Positions 35,261-46,902 of a stretch of DNA of 64,000 bases are shown piece by piece. Each line of letters starts with the position of its first letter. The first letter of the stretch is position 1. A model generated the notes under the pieces. It made no database searches. It worked only from the letters and a program-made list of their open reading frames with translations, and had not been told where the DNA came from. Position numbers and translations under genes: made by a program. Origin of the DNA: Lathyrus oleraceus (lineage: Eukaryota; Streptophyta; Magnoliopsida; Fabales; Fabaceae). The stretch covers positions 176,755,330-176,819,329 of the forward strand of contig NC_066581.1 of the NCBI RefSeq assembly GCF_024323335.1. The letters run 5' to 3'.

Positions 35261-35466
35261 CCCGCTGGACAAAAAAGAATAAAAGAATCCAGGCAAAAAA
35301 AGGGCATCCCGGCGAACCAAAAAAAAAGAAGAAAAGGTTCGGGCAAAAGTTAGGGATAAAAAATGAAAAGAATTTGTACACCCGGTAAGTCGAAAACCCG
35401 CAAGGGCGGCTTAGGTAAAAATGGGTATCCCGGTGGATTGAAAACCCGAAAGGGCGATCCAGGCAA
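35261..35466 (+). other. Hairpin ladder after the integrase stop (element B)
   Basis: Stems CTGGA/TCCAG, CGAACC/GGTTCG, TAAGTCG/CGGCTTA (35386/35407) and TGGATTG/CGATCCA (35434/35454), each followed by GGCAAAA or GGTAAAA. It starts within 10 bp of the stop codon. Confidence 0.7.
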
Positions 35467-36929
35467 AATAGGGATTAAAGCGAAGACTACAATCTGAGTT
35501 ATCTGTACTTCATCGCGCTTCATCGTCTGCCATCTCGAAAGATGTGATCGGTCCAGTCATTCTTCTCAGAAAGCAAGGAAGTTGGGAGGAAAACTGATGA
35601 TCTGTGAGTTATAACATAATTGGGAAATAGTGGATGCCGTGTTCACGTTGCCATTAGGATAGATTTTTCCTTTTGTGCGCAATTACCTCTTTCTAGGAAT
35701 TGCTTCCCGATGTATTCTCCTTTTCAGGCCCATTTTCAATCAATAAAAGTCGTTATTCAGATAAATAGCTCTCTTGTTTTTATTTTTACTGTTTTGTTTG
35801 CAAAAACGTCCGAATTTTTGATAAACATTGCATATAAAAACATGAAGGCTAGACAATAACTTGCAGAAAGATAAAACATTTGAAAATCATTTTGAATGTT
35901 GAGGATACTTGAGCATATCTTGTCCATGCAACCCCTGGGGCATGTATGTCGTGCTGTTTTACAGGTTGTTACCTTTGATTCCTGGCTGAAGCAGTTAAGC
36001 CACGGTTGATTCCTCAGCAATGCGAGAGGATGGGGATGTTCCCTAGTAGATGAAGCAGGTTCAGGACATGTATCCCCAACATAGTCAAGATCAGGTATTC
36101 TTCAGCCAGATTGAGGGTGATTCCTTAGCAGGCTTGGAAGTGGCTGTTTCCCCAAGCGAGTCTGAAGGCTATCAGAACTATTCTTATCCCCTGCAGAGAC
36201 GTCTATGGATAGTGCCCTCTATCCCCAGCAGGACGAAGGATTGTTAAGTCCCCAACAGGCATAGAAGTGGGTTTATCCCCAGCTAGTCTGAAAGCTATCG
36301 AATTCCCAGTTGAGTCTGAAGATTGTTAATCCCCACTGAGTTGGAAGGATGTTGTATCCCCAGCGAAGGTGTCAGTGGAGTTTTATTCCCCAGCAGTCTG
36401 GTTTGAAGTACTGCTATCCCCAGCGTGGTCGTGAACGCTTGTCCCCGGCAGGGTTGTGGATGTCTATCCCTAGCATGGTCTGGTACTTTATTTCCCCAAC
36501 AGAGTTATGCTTTTCCTTAGCAGAGCGGTGAATGCCTGTCCCCATCAGGGTTGTGATGTATTCCCCTAGCAGATCTCCCGAGTAGAGGGTTGTGTTGTTG
36601 GTTTTCCCCAGCAGGTTCCCCGAGTGGATTGGGTTCGGTGAAAACTATCTCCAGCAGAGTTTATCCTACCTGTGGATGGGTCGTCCCCAATAAGTCGCTA
36701 TTGGTTGTTTCCCTAGCAGAGTCCCCAAGTGGATGGGGATCCGGTGAAGATTGTCCCCGGTGGGATCTATTATTTCCCCAGCAGCAGTGTTGTTCTTCAG
36801 CAAGAGTGAGAAGTTGGTGCTACTCCCCGCAGAGTAGTCCTCAGACAGAGTCTCCCCACAGAGTTGGAGAATCTAATCAGTTTGCTCCCCAGCAGGAGTT
36901 CATCATTTGCATTTTGCATGTAGTAACCA

Positions 36930-37005
36930 TTGCATCCTCAAATCGCGTAGCATTTCCATTTCATATGGAGCATTACGCCATAGAAAAATGCAAACATATG
37001 CATTC
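36930..37005 (+). other. Conserved 3' UTR island (element B)
   Basis: GCATCCTCAAATCGCGTAGC, then CATTTCCATT and ATGGAGCATTACGCCAT; counterparts in E and F. Confidence 0.6.
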
Positions 37006-37239
37006 ATATGTCAAACCTTATCAGACCATATCCCCGGCAGTGGCGGATCATTGTTCAAACATCTGTACAGCACAGTTGCTACAGTTGCTCCTAACAGCAT
37101 TCAGGCATGAGTAACCCCCAGAGAGGTTTATTTCCAACACCCGTTCGTGAAAGGAAAGCTTGATCCTTCCCAGTGAGATCTCCAGCAAGTGTTTAGCCTT
37201 GACCTGACATATGCAGATGTCATCTTCCTATGATACCGA

Positions 37240-38370
37240 TAAGTGTCATGTCAGCACCCGCGTGTGGTCTTTTCTTTGATGTCGGTAAACACCATTCTTT
37301 CGGTGTCGGTAAACATCGAGTCCCCCCCAGTCATCGGTAAATGTCTGGTCTTCTTTGTTGATGTCGGTAAACATCATCTTTCGATGTTCGTAACATCTTT
37401 CTCCTTCCCTAGTGAAGTGTTCACCTCTCCGTTGGTGTCGATAAACGTTGAGTTTTTCCTAGTCGTCCGTTGACGTCTAGTTGTATCTTCCCCACAGGTC
37501 ATCCGTTGATGTATGTTCACCTCTCCGTTGGTGTCGATAAATGTTGAGTTTTTCCTAGTCGTCCGTTGATGTCTAGTTGTATATTCCCCACAGGTCATCC
37601 GTTGATGTCTGTTCACCTCTCCGTTGGTGTCGATAAACGTTGAGTTTTTCCTATTCGTCCGTTGACGTATAGTTGTACCCTTCCCCAGGATTCACCTCTC
37701 CGTTGGTGTCGATAAACGTTGAGTTTTTCCCATTCGTCCGTTGACGTATAGTTGTACCCTTCCCCAGGATTCACCTCTCTGTTGGTGTCGATAAACGTTG
37801 AGTTTTTCCCATTCGTCCGTTGACGTCTGGTTGTATATACTATTCCCCAGTCATCGGTAAATGTCTGGTCGTCTTTGTTTGATGTCGGTAAACATCATCT
37901 TTCGATGTCGGTAAACGTCGAGTCTCATCCCAGTCATCGGTAAATGTCTGGTCGTTCCCCATCTAGAGATCCCCAGTAGAGTCGTCGGTAAACGTCCTAT
38001 CTGGTTTCTAGTTGCAAGTGTTTGCTTTCCTTCCCAGTCATTCGTTAATCTCTGGTCACCACTCCGTTGGTGTCGATAAACTTCGAGCTTCTCCCGTTCG
38101 TCCGGTGACGTATGGTCGAGTCCTTCCCAGTCATTCGTTAATGTCTGGTCACCTCTCCGTTGGTGTCGATAAATGTCGAGCTTCTCCCGTTCGCCCGTTG
38201 ACGTCTGGTCGAGTCTTTCCCAGTCATTCGTTAATGTCTGGTCACCTCTCCGTTGGTGTCGATAAACGTTGAGTTTTTCCCATTCGTCCTTTGACGTTTG
38301 GATGTATCTTTCTTTGGATACAAAATAAAAATCCCCAGGAGTCATCGGTAAACGTCTTGTCTGGTTAGTG
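37240..38370 (+). repeat. Tandem array in the 3' UTR of element B
   Basis: Units of roughly 75-110 bp around CTCTCCGTTGGTGTCGATAA and GTCCGTTGACGTCTGG, about ten imperfect copies. The core CCGTTGATGTCTGG is shared with the array of F. Unit length and order vary, as in the hypervariable Ogre UTRs known to seed satellites. Confidence 0.8.
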
Positions 38371-38493
38371 TTGCAGATATCCTGTATCATATCCCGCGGA
38401 GTGCAAATTTCTACGGTTCATTGGTATTCAATCCCTGTTTACCCTGAAGGTCTGACAGCCATTGCTCCCATCTGTTCAGGTTCCCAACTGATT

Positions 38494-38506
38494 GAATAGG
38501 GGCAGA
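38494..38506 (+). other. Polypurine tract of element B
   Basis: GAATAGGGGCAGA immediately before the 3' LTR. Confidence 0.8.
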
Positions 38507-41500
38507 TGTAGCACCTCAAATTTGCACCTCCCATTTTGTATATACATTTTCATTTTAGGTCATTAACATTTGCGTTGTTCATTGCATAATCCATCAAGTC
38601 ATCTGGCAAGACTGGTCAAGAGATTCAGTTGTGCAAAGCAACAAGTGCATTTTTCATGAGATCACAGCCCTAGGGTTGGCACAATGAGTTCATGAGACCC
38701 AAGGGTCATTTTGAAGGGATTTGGCCAAGAGTTGAAGGCTCAGAGCTCATCAGTCCATCTGCAAAATCATCTGAAACCCTAAAAAGTCATAAGAAGTCAA
38801 CTGTCAGTTTAACTGTGGATTTGGAGGTGGAAGATGGTTAGAGATGCCTCATTCATGTGCAAACAAGTCTCATTTGACATTTCAAACATCAACATTAAAG
38901 AATTTGAGGTCAGATCAAAACTTTCCCAAAATAACAAGTGACCTGTAATTTGAACTTTCCAAAAATGGCAAGGTTTTAGACCAACTTCAACTCAAGATTA
39001 CATCATCAAGAAAGCTTCAAATGAAATTTTGTCCAACATGAAAGTTGAAGATCTTCCTCTCCCATTTCCAGAAAGTCCAAGATCATGGATTTCTCATGTG
39101 TGGTTAAGGAGATATGGTTCAATCATGGCAAAGTATGGTTTGAACTTCAAATGAGCATAACTTCTCAACCAAAACTCCAAATTGGATGACTCTTTTTGCA
39201 TTCTTCTCATTTTGACCTCTAGTTTCCAAATCATGCATTGCATTGCACAAATTATCATCACATGAGCATTTGGTATTTCATTTGATTTTTGGAGGAAAAA
39301 TATGAAATTCAAAATTGGTGCATGGTTTGATCTTTTTCTCACCACCATTGGCTCCAAAATTGCATTTTAAGTGGATTTGAATCAGATTTTCGTGCACTAT
39401 TCACATGCATCCCATGCACAAGGGTGAAAATACCAATTTACACTTACACTCCATTTTGCTAATTACACTTACCAAATGGCTTAAGCATGATTAAAAGAGT
39501 GATTAGGGGGAGGTATAAAAGGCAAACCCTAACTATTTCAGCATTAACAACATTCATAATTTCAGATCTAGAAAATTTTTCACAAATTCTCTCTCAAAAT
39601 TTTCTCTCAATTTCTTCAAACAAATCACATTCCATTGCTTGAGTCATCATCTGGAAGCATCCTTTAGCATGTTTGGAAGAGAATTCACATGAAATCGTGC
39701 TTGTTTGAAGGAAATGCAAGTTTGAACTCATCCATGGTGAATCCAAATTCTGGTGGAATCAAGTGCAATTGAACTTCAAGCTTTCATCCAATCAACTCTA
39801 CAAGCTGCATAGAAGAAGTTTGGAGCCATTACAAAGCCTGAATCCCTCCAATTCCAGATCTGGTCTTCAAGAGGTCATGAATCGCATCTCATAATTTTGA
39901 TTTTTCTAGCTATAATGTTGTAGATCTAAGTACACTGATGATGCTGAGCTTCGAATCATAAAAATCCATGCACTATTGAGTGAACTAGGTTGATTTAAAG
40001 TTTTGTGTGTGAATGTTCATGTGCTTGATTCTCTCTTAATATGTGGAATTAGGTTTAGTTGTTTATGGATTTGTGATGTATGTTGAAGGATCTTCACATT
40101 GATGTGTTTAATTTCAAATTCTGGAAATATTGTTCTTGATGTTCTTGAGAAATCCATTGTTCATGCATGGCGTGTGATGAAGAAGATGAGTTTCAGCTTA
40201 GGCCGCGGTTTTAGATCCTTAGAGAACGAAAATCTGTTGCTGCATGTGTTTGCTAGGGCACCCGTTTTGATTGGTACACATAATTGTTTGCATGGCGTTT
40301 TAATTGGCTTAGATGCATTTGACTTTGCCACGCCACAGTTGACCAGGCCACGTTGGATTAATGAAACGCTGAGTTTCATTGTGGCGCGCTGGCATTTTAA
40401 ATTGTGACATGCTTCGATTCCTGGCCATTCCACCTTTTCAAATGTTTCATGATTTACTCACTTTCCCTCCTATTCCATGCCATGGCTTCACATGCATTTT
40501 TTAATTTTTTCATCATCTTTAAAAATTCATATATAATTGAAAAATCATCCAAAAATTATGAGATTTTTTGCATTGTGTTGCATTTTCTGTCTATTATTTT
40601 TTGATCATTTTTCCATAAATTGTGCATGGCTGATAAATTTTTGGTGCTAGGATACTTGAACATATATGCATTCTTGACCTTGCTTTGCCATATCATTTGT
40701 GAAATGCTGGTTTTTGATCCAATGAGTTTGAAATTTTGTATGCTATAACTAGACTCATTGCTTGACATTTTGGTGTTGATTTGGTATTTTTATCAATCAC
40801 CATTGCTGTTTTATGATCATGCTAAGTTAGGTGTGACAATTTGTGTCACACCTTGTGATGTTCAACTTGAATGATGTGTTTGCCTTGCCAAATGATCTCC
40901 AATTGCCTTGATTTTTTGTATGATGCATGTTATGGGTGTTGTGATTTCGCATGGTTTTTGTTGGAATTTTTTGGATCATTTCTGATTTAATTGAGATTTT
41001 TCATTCTGGTTGGTCACATTTGAGCCTTAAAATTGCCTTGAACTTCATTTGATCATGAAATGCTTGTTCTTTATCCTTTGAATGTGAAATTTTGTACACT
41101 ATTTCTAGACATGTTTTTGTGTTGTTTTGGCTTTGGTTTGAGGTTTTTACCATGATCCATTTTTGTTTTATGCCTATGCTAATGTGGTGTGACAATTGGT
41201 GTCACACATGTGCTTGTTGTGTTTGTCTTGACTTATGCTATGTGATTACCATTCCTAATGATGTCCAATGTCTCTAATTTTTTGTGTTATGATCATGTTG
41301 TATGTCCTGTTGACTCATGAATTTTGCCAAGATTGTTTGAATCATTTTTGATTTAATGTGCATTTGTTTCTTCTGGTGTCATAATGTGATCACAATTTGC
41401 ATACCTTGCCATGTTTAATTCATGAAATGGATTTGGTTAATGATATTGATATGAGACCTTTTGGATTATGTCAAGATGTGTTTAAAGTTGATTCATGTTA

Positions 41501-43311
41501 AGTTTCATGTTCTGTTTTGACCTTTTGACCTATTTTTGACCCTAGGCCTTGACCTAGTGGTTTGTGACTCACATTTGAGCTTTGATTTCAGGTTTACACA
41601 TCCAAGTCCATAATTGATGATGCTTCTTCACTTGAGCATTGATGTTTACTCTTGATTACTAACACTTGTGTGTTTTGTAGGTTGATGTTAGATCATTTGA
41701 GTTTGAGCTTGACTTGCACACTGTTGCATTGCTTGTCTGTCTGATTGTGTACCATTGCTTGATGACTGTTGTCTGTTTGATTGTTTGACTTGTAAACTGA
41801 TTGGTTTAGATTTTTTCAGGTACCTAAGTTGCTTTGAGTTCTTTTGAACTTGCTTTTGCTTGGTTGCTTAACCACTTAGGTATAATATCTCTTCTTCATG
41901 TAGTCTGGAAGACCTACTGTTATTGGTAGGCACCTGTCTGAAGTCCTCCTTAAGAGGCAATGCTTGTGATTGTTTACTTTTTGTGCCAAGCAGGAAAAGT
42001 CCTTTGATAAGGCAATTGGCAGATAAAAGAGATGTGTAGTCCATCTCCTGCTATTCAGTGTGTCATCCACTTTGCTCACACCATGTGTTGATGCATTGTG
42101 GATAATAGCCCAAGATCTTTGTTGTGTCAGTCATATGTGGAGAAGAGTTCCTACTTTCTAAACTCCCACACTTTCATTTGTCTGAAGCTCTCCCAGGCCA
42201 GGGATAAGAGCTGTGAAGTCTTATCTTCACTTCCCATTTCATCTGCTTCACCCTAACTCTCAATGTTAGGGTTAAGAGCTAACATCACCCTGCTACAGTG
42301 GCTTGTTTGTCGAGGTTGACATGACCCCTTGACTAAAGCCTAGCCTTGTTTGAGCCCCTCTGTTTGTATATAGCGTGTGTGCTTGCTTTTTGTGCTTATA
42401 TGACTTTGCCTGTGCTGTTTAGGCTAGCTTGCTTCCTGTGCAAGTTAGGATAGAAACCTCAACATAGGGATCGTATGCATGACAACTTCTAGGCTCGAGT
42501 CGTAGTCTCCCTAGTAGTTTGTGTCTCCCTTTGTATCTGGTTAGGCTAGTCCATTTTCCCTGTGTAGGGGAACTACGTCGCCCTGATCCTCATACCAGAT
42601 GAGGTACATAGGCAGGAGATGAGCTGATCTCTCAGGGCGCCCTTTTTCTTTTTCACCCTTTGTGTGTGTTTGGGGTCTGACGTAAGTCCAGCGATTGGCA
42701 GTTGGTTTCCTGTGTGTGTTTGTTGGTTCGGAGTCTGATGTAAGTCCAGAGATTGGCATTCGGTTTCCATGTTTGCCTGTTTGTGTGGAGTCTGACGTAA
42801 GTCCAGTGATTGGCAGTCGGTTTCCTGTGTGGTTTTGTTTGGCGTGCGTTAGCCGAGCTACGAGTGCTCTGATTCTTCTCCGGTCAGAGAAGATACGTAT
42901 GCATAGGATGCGACATCTTAGCGAGCACGTTTCCCCCCTGTCCCGAACTACGTCGACTCTGATGTCTGTGCCTGACAGACTACGTAGGCCCAGGATGCGA
43001 TATCCTGCAGAGTTAGTTTCTTTTGTCGTTCCCGTGTCTCCTTCCAGCCTGTGTGTGCAGTTTGTGATCAGTTTTTTTAGCAACCTTTATCCTTTCTTCT
43101 GAGCGTGGATCCCGTCGAGTACGACGGATGCGTAGGGGTGCTAATACCTTCCCTTCGCATAACCGACTCCCGATCCCATCTATCTTTGGTCGCGAGACCA
43201 TGTCTTTTCCAGGTTTACTTCGAGCGTTTCCTTTCCCTCTTTTGGGATAAATAACGCACGGTGGCGGCTCTATTGTTTCGTTTTCCCGCCGGTTTTTCGC
43301 GTAATGCGACA
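38507..43311 (+). repeat. 3' LTR of element B (LTR3)
   Basis: 4805 bp, TGTAGCACCTC to ATGCGACA, followed by the target copy TTCCC (43312-43316). TATA at 39514-39523; two-hairpin modules at 42573-43007. Confidence 0.95.
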
Positions 43312-43316
43312 TTCCC
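43312..43316 (+). other. Right target-site copy of element B
   Basis: TTCCC, equal to 20597-20601. TTCCC is common in this UTR, so the five bases alone are weak evidence; the LTR/PBS/PPT order makes the pairing firm. Confidence 0.8.
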
Positions 43317-45246
43317 CGTGAGGGTTGAGTTTGCAGTTTCCCCAGCAGGGTCGTGAACGTCTTTCCCCAACGAAAGTTTGCATTGGCTGTTTCCCCAGCG
43401 AAGTCCCCAAGCGGATCGAGCTCGGTGAAAATTATCCCCAATAGAGTTAATCCTACTCGTGGATTGATAGTCATTCCTAGTGGAGGTGAGCATTGGTTGT
43501 TTCCCCCAGCGGAGTCCCCAAGTGGATCGGGTTCGGTGGAGATCGTCCCCGGTGGGATTTATTCTTTCTCCAGCAGCAGTGCTATTCCCCAGCATGTTTG
43601 AGAGGTTGGTGTGCTCCCCAGCCAGAGACTCCCCAGTTGAGTTGGTTTCTCTGTCGTCCAGAATGTCAGATCAGCAAAGCACCCGCAGCAGATTTGTTGT
43701 GTCTCCCCACAGAGTTGGAGGATCAAATCAGAATTGTGTGCTCAGCAGAGCGGCCAGTTTTCCCCAGCAGGAGTTTTCCTCCATTTGCATCTTGCATGTA
43801 GTAATCATTTGCATTTGCATCCTCGAATAGCGTAGCATTTCCATTCAGTATGGAGCATTACGCCATAGAACAAACCAAACATATGCATACATATGTTAAA
43901 CCAGATTAGATCATACCCCCAGCAGAGGTGAACCATTGTTCAACATCTATATGGCGCGTTTGCTGTAGTTGCTCTTGACAGCATTCAGGATTGGTACTCC
44001 CCAGAGAGGTTTATTTCCTCACCCGTCAGTGAAAGGAAATCTTGACTCCCCAGCATAGTCCCCGACAAGTGTGTGGCCTTGTCCTGACACATGTAGATGT
44101 CCTCTTTACGATACCAGTAGGTGTCATGTTGATCCCCGTGTGGGTCCTTCTTTTTTTGGTGTCTCTAGACATCATCTTTCGATGTCCGTAACATCGAGTT
44201 TCTTTATTCCCATTCATCGTCTTTCGATGTCTGGTCGTGGTTTCTTTATTCCCATTCGTCTGTTGGCGTCTGGTCATGGTTTCTCTTCCTACTCATCGTC
44301 TTTCGATGTCTGGTCGTGGTTTCTTTCTCCCATTCATCCGTTGATGTCTGGTTGAGTTCTTCCCATTCATCCTTTGATGTCTGGTCGTGGTTCCTTTCTT
44401 CCCATTCATCCTTTGATGTCTGGTCGTGGTTTCCTTCTCCCATTCATCCGTTGATGTCTGGTTGAGTTCTTCCCATTCATCCTTTGATGTCTGGTCATGG
44501 TTTCCTTCTCCCATTCATCTGTTGATGTCTGGTTGAGTTCTTCCCATTCATCCTTTGATGTCTGGTCGTGGTTTCCTTCTCCCATTCATCCGTTGATGTC
44601 TGGTTGAGTCTTTCCTATTCGTCTGTTGGCGTCTGGTCGTGGTTTCTCTTCCCATTCATCGTCTTTCGATGTCTGGTCGTGGTTTCTTTCTCCCATTAAT
44701 CCGTTGATGTCTGGTTGAGTCTTTCCCATTCGTCTGTTGGCGTATGGTCGTGGTTTCTCTTCCCATTCATCGTCTTTCGATGTCTGGTCGTGGTTTCTTT
44801 CTCCCATTCATCCGTTGATGTCTGGTTTAGTCTTTCCCATTCGTCTGTTGGCGTCTGGTCGTGGTTTCTCTTACCATTCATCGTCTTTCGATGTTTGGTC
44901 GTGGCTTCTTTCTCCCATTCATCCGTTGATGTCTGGTTGAGTCTTTCCCATTCGTCCGTTGGCGTCTGGTCGTGGTTTCTTTATTCCCATTCGTCCGTTG
45001 GCGTCTGGTCGTGGTTCCTTTTTCCGATAGATATCAAACCCCAGTAGAGTTGCTGGTAAACGTCTTGTCTGGTCCATATCAAATCCCCATTGGAAGCTGC
45101 CATTGGTGAACATTCCTTCACTTTGATCATCCCCCGTAGAGTGCAAATTTCTACGGTTCTTTGGTATTCAATCCCTGTGTACCTTGAAGGTCTGACAGCT
45201 GTTGCTCTCATCTGTTCAGGTTCCCAGTTGATTGAATAGGGGCAGC
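43317..45246 (+). other. 3' UTR of element F, second part
   Basis: Continuation of 19166-20601 after B. CCCCAGCAG motifs up to 43780, the conserved island about 43825-43890, tandem array 44150-45020, polypurine tract 45234-45246. No gene seen. Confidence 0.8.
44150..45020 (+). repeat. Tandem array in the 3' UTR of element F
   Basis: Short units of about 32-38 bp (CCCATTCATCCGTTGATGTC, then TGGTTGAGTC) form longer periods of about 70-150 bp, with variants around GTCTTTCGATGTCTGGTCGT. Open frames on both strands here are products of the repeat. Confidence 0.85.
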
Positions 45247-46233
45247 TGTAGCACCTCAAATTTGCACCCCCATTCATGCATTCATTTCATTCTTAGGTCA
45301 TTAACATTGCATATCACATTGCACCTTATCAGTCAAGATTGGTATCAGGAGGATCCATCAGTGCCAAGGAGCAAGTATTTCCATGAGATAAAGGCCCTAT
45401 GCTTGTTCTAGAGAGCTTATATGAGCCAAGGTTCATTTTGAAGCCATTGTACCAAGTGCTAGAGGCTCAAAAGTCATCAGTGCAGTTTTAGGTCATCTAG
45501 GGCCCATAAAAGTCAACTGCAAGTCAACTGAGGGCTAGGAGGTGGAGAAATGGTTTGAGAAACTTCTTTCATGTCTAAAAGAGGTTTATTCATCATGTCA
45601 AACATCTACCTTGAAGATTTTGAAGCCAGATCAAAAGTTTCCCAAAATGGAAAGTGACCTGTAATTTCAAGTTTCCAAAAATGGCAAGTTTTTGGATGAC
45701 TTTCAACTTGACTTTACGACATCAAAGAAGCTTCATATGAAATATTGTCCAACACGAAAGTTGAAGATCTTTCTCTCCCATTTCCAAAAAGTCCAAGATC
45801 ATGAGCATCTGATGAATGGTTGAGAAGATATGATTAAATCATCACCAAGTATGCATGAAACTTCAAAATGCCATAACTTTTGACTCATAACTCCAAATTG
45901 AGTGCCTCTTTTTGCATATTTCTTCTCATGACATGTATTTTCCAAATCATTCATCACATTGCATGAAATTTCATCACATGACCATTGGCTCATTCATGCT
46001 CATTTTTTAGGGAAAATCATGAATTTGAATTTGGTGCATCATATGAGCTTTTTAATCATTACAACATACATGTTCATAATGTGGTTTTAAGTGAAATTGC
46101 ATGGTGCATGTGTACTGTTCACGTGGGATTGCCATGCATGGGGTGAAAAATCAATTTTTGCATAACACCTCTTTTCTTCTTAAAATTTCATTAACCATGC
46201 TTAATTGTCATTAGCAAATGGATTAACACATGG

Positions 46234-46243
46234 TATAAATAGT
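46234..46243 (+). promoter_or_regulatory. TATA box of LTR4
   Basis: TATAAATAGT about 1.0 kb into the LTR, matching the position in LTR1-3. Confidence 0.55.
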
Positions 46244-46875
46244 AAAGCATAACAGAATTGTGGAGTTTTGGCTCATCCTAGATCTCAAATTCTTCTTCCC
46301 TCCAAAATTTTCTCTCAATCAAAACTTGAAAATTCTCCACATAGCATTGCAATTTTCTTCCATATTCTTGTTCTTTGATCTTCATTTAGTGTAGATCAAG
46401 CTTTGGTTTGGAAGATTCGAGCAGAAATCAAGCATATCAAGCTCATGAAGGTGAAGATGGAAACTGTTATTTGAGCTAGATTTAAGCCTCTCCAAGCCTC
46501 AATTTCTTCACAAAGCTTCATAACAGTGATACAGGAGTGGATTTGAATCGTGTCAGGCCTTGAAACTACTGATTCCAGAAACTGCTCTTCAAGAGGTAGG
46601 TTTTTCGAAGCTCTTAATTCTCCAATCTTGTGTCATGATAGTGTAGACCTTCTCTTGCTGAGCATGTTGATGAAAATTTCATGTGATTTGGTGGATTAAT
46701 GGCTGTGATATGCTGAGATAAAGTTTTGTATGTCATAATGTTTGCCTTCGATTCTCTTCATTCATGGCTTGTTTTGCTTAGTTATTGATTGATCTGTAAT
46801 GTGCGTGGAAGGAGCTTTCATTTGATATAATTTTTAGTGGATTATGGAAAAAAATTGGTTGATGATTACGCTTCA

Positions 46876-46902
46876 CCACCGTCTCAAGGTAGGAGACGGT
46901 GG
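46876..46902 (+). other. Perfect hairpin in LTR4
   Basis: CCACCGTCTC and GAGACGGTGG flank a 7-base loop. The LTR of D has a related GGTGGT-type palindrome at 58694. Confidence 0.7.

Larger units (their letters stand above)
35256..38506 (+). other. 3' UTR of element B
   Basis: 3.25 kb, non-coding. Hairpin ladder at 35261-35466, scattered CCCCAGCAG motifs at 36000-36900, conserved island about 36930-37005, tandem array 37240-38370, polypurine tract 38494-38506. Open frames here (for example a 179-codon minus-strand frame at 37851-38390) arise from the array and are not supported as genes. Confidence 0.8.
20602..43311 (+). mobile_element. Element B: complete Ogre retrotransposon (22.7 kb)
   Basis: Two LTRs of about 4.8 kb are flanked by the 5-bp target copy TTCCC (20597-20601 and 43312-43316). 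Between them, in order, are PBS, leader, ORF1, gag, protease, intron, RT, RNase H, aRNase H, integrase, 3' UTR with tandem array, and polypurine tract. The length fits Ogre. The architecture is whole but the genes carry about nine nonsense codons and at least one frameshift, so the copy is not autonomous as read. Confidence 0.93.

Noticed and set aside
37851..38390. 179-codon minus-strand frame in the B 3' UTR (some Tat elements carry an antisense ORF here)
   Set aside because: It is composed of tandem repeat units and has no counterpart in E, F or D.
44150..45020. CRISPR-like regularly repeated sequence
   Set aside because: Units are imperfect, directly abutting and nested in higher-order periods, with no spacer diversity; it is a 3' UTR minisatellite in a plant retroelement.
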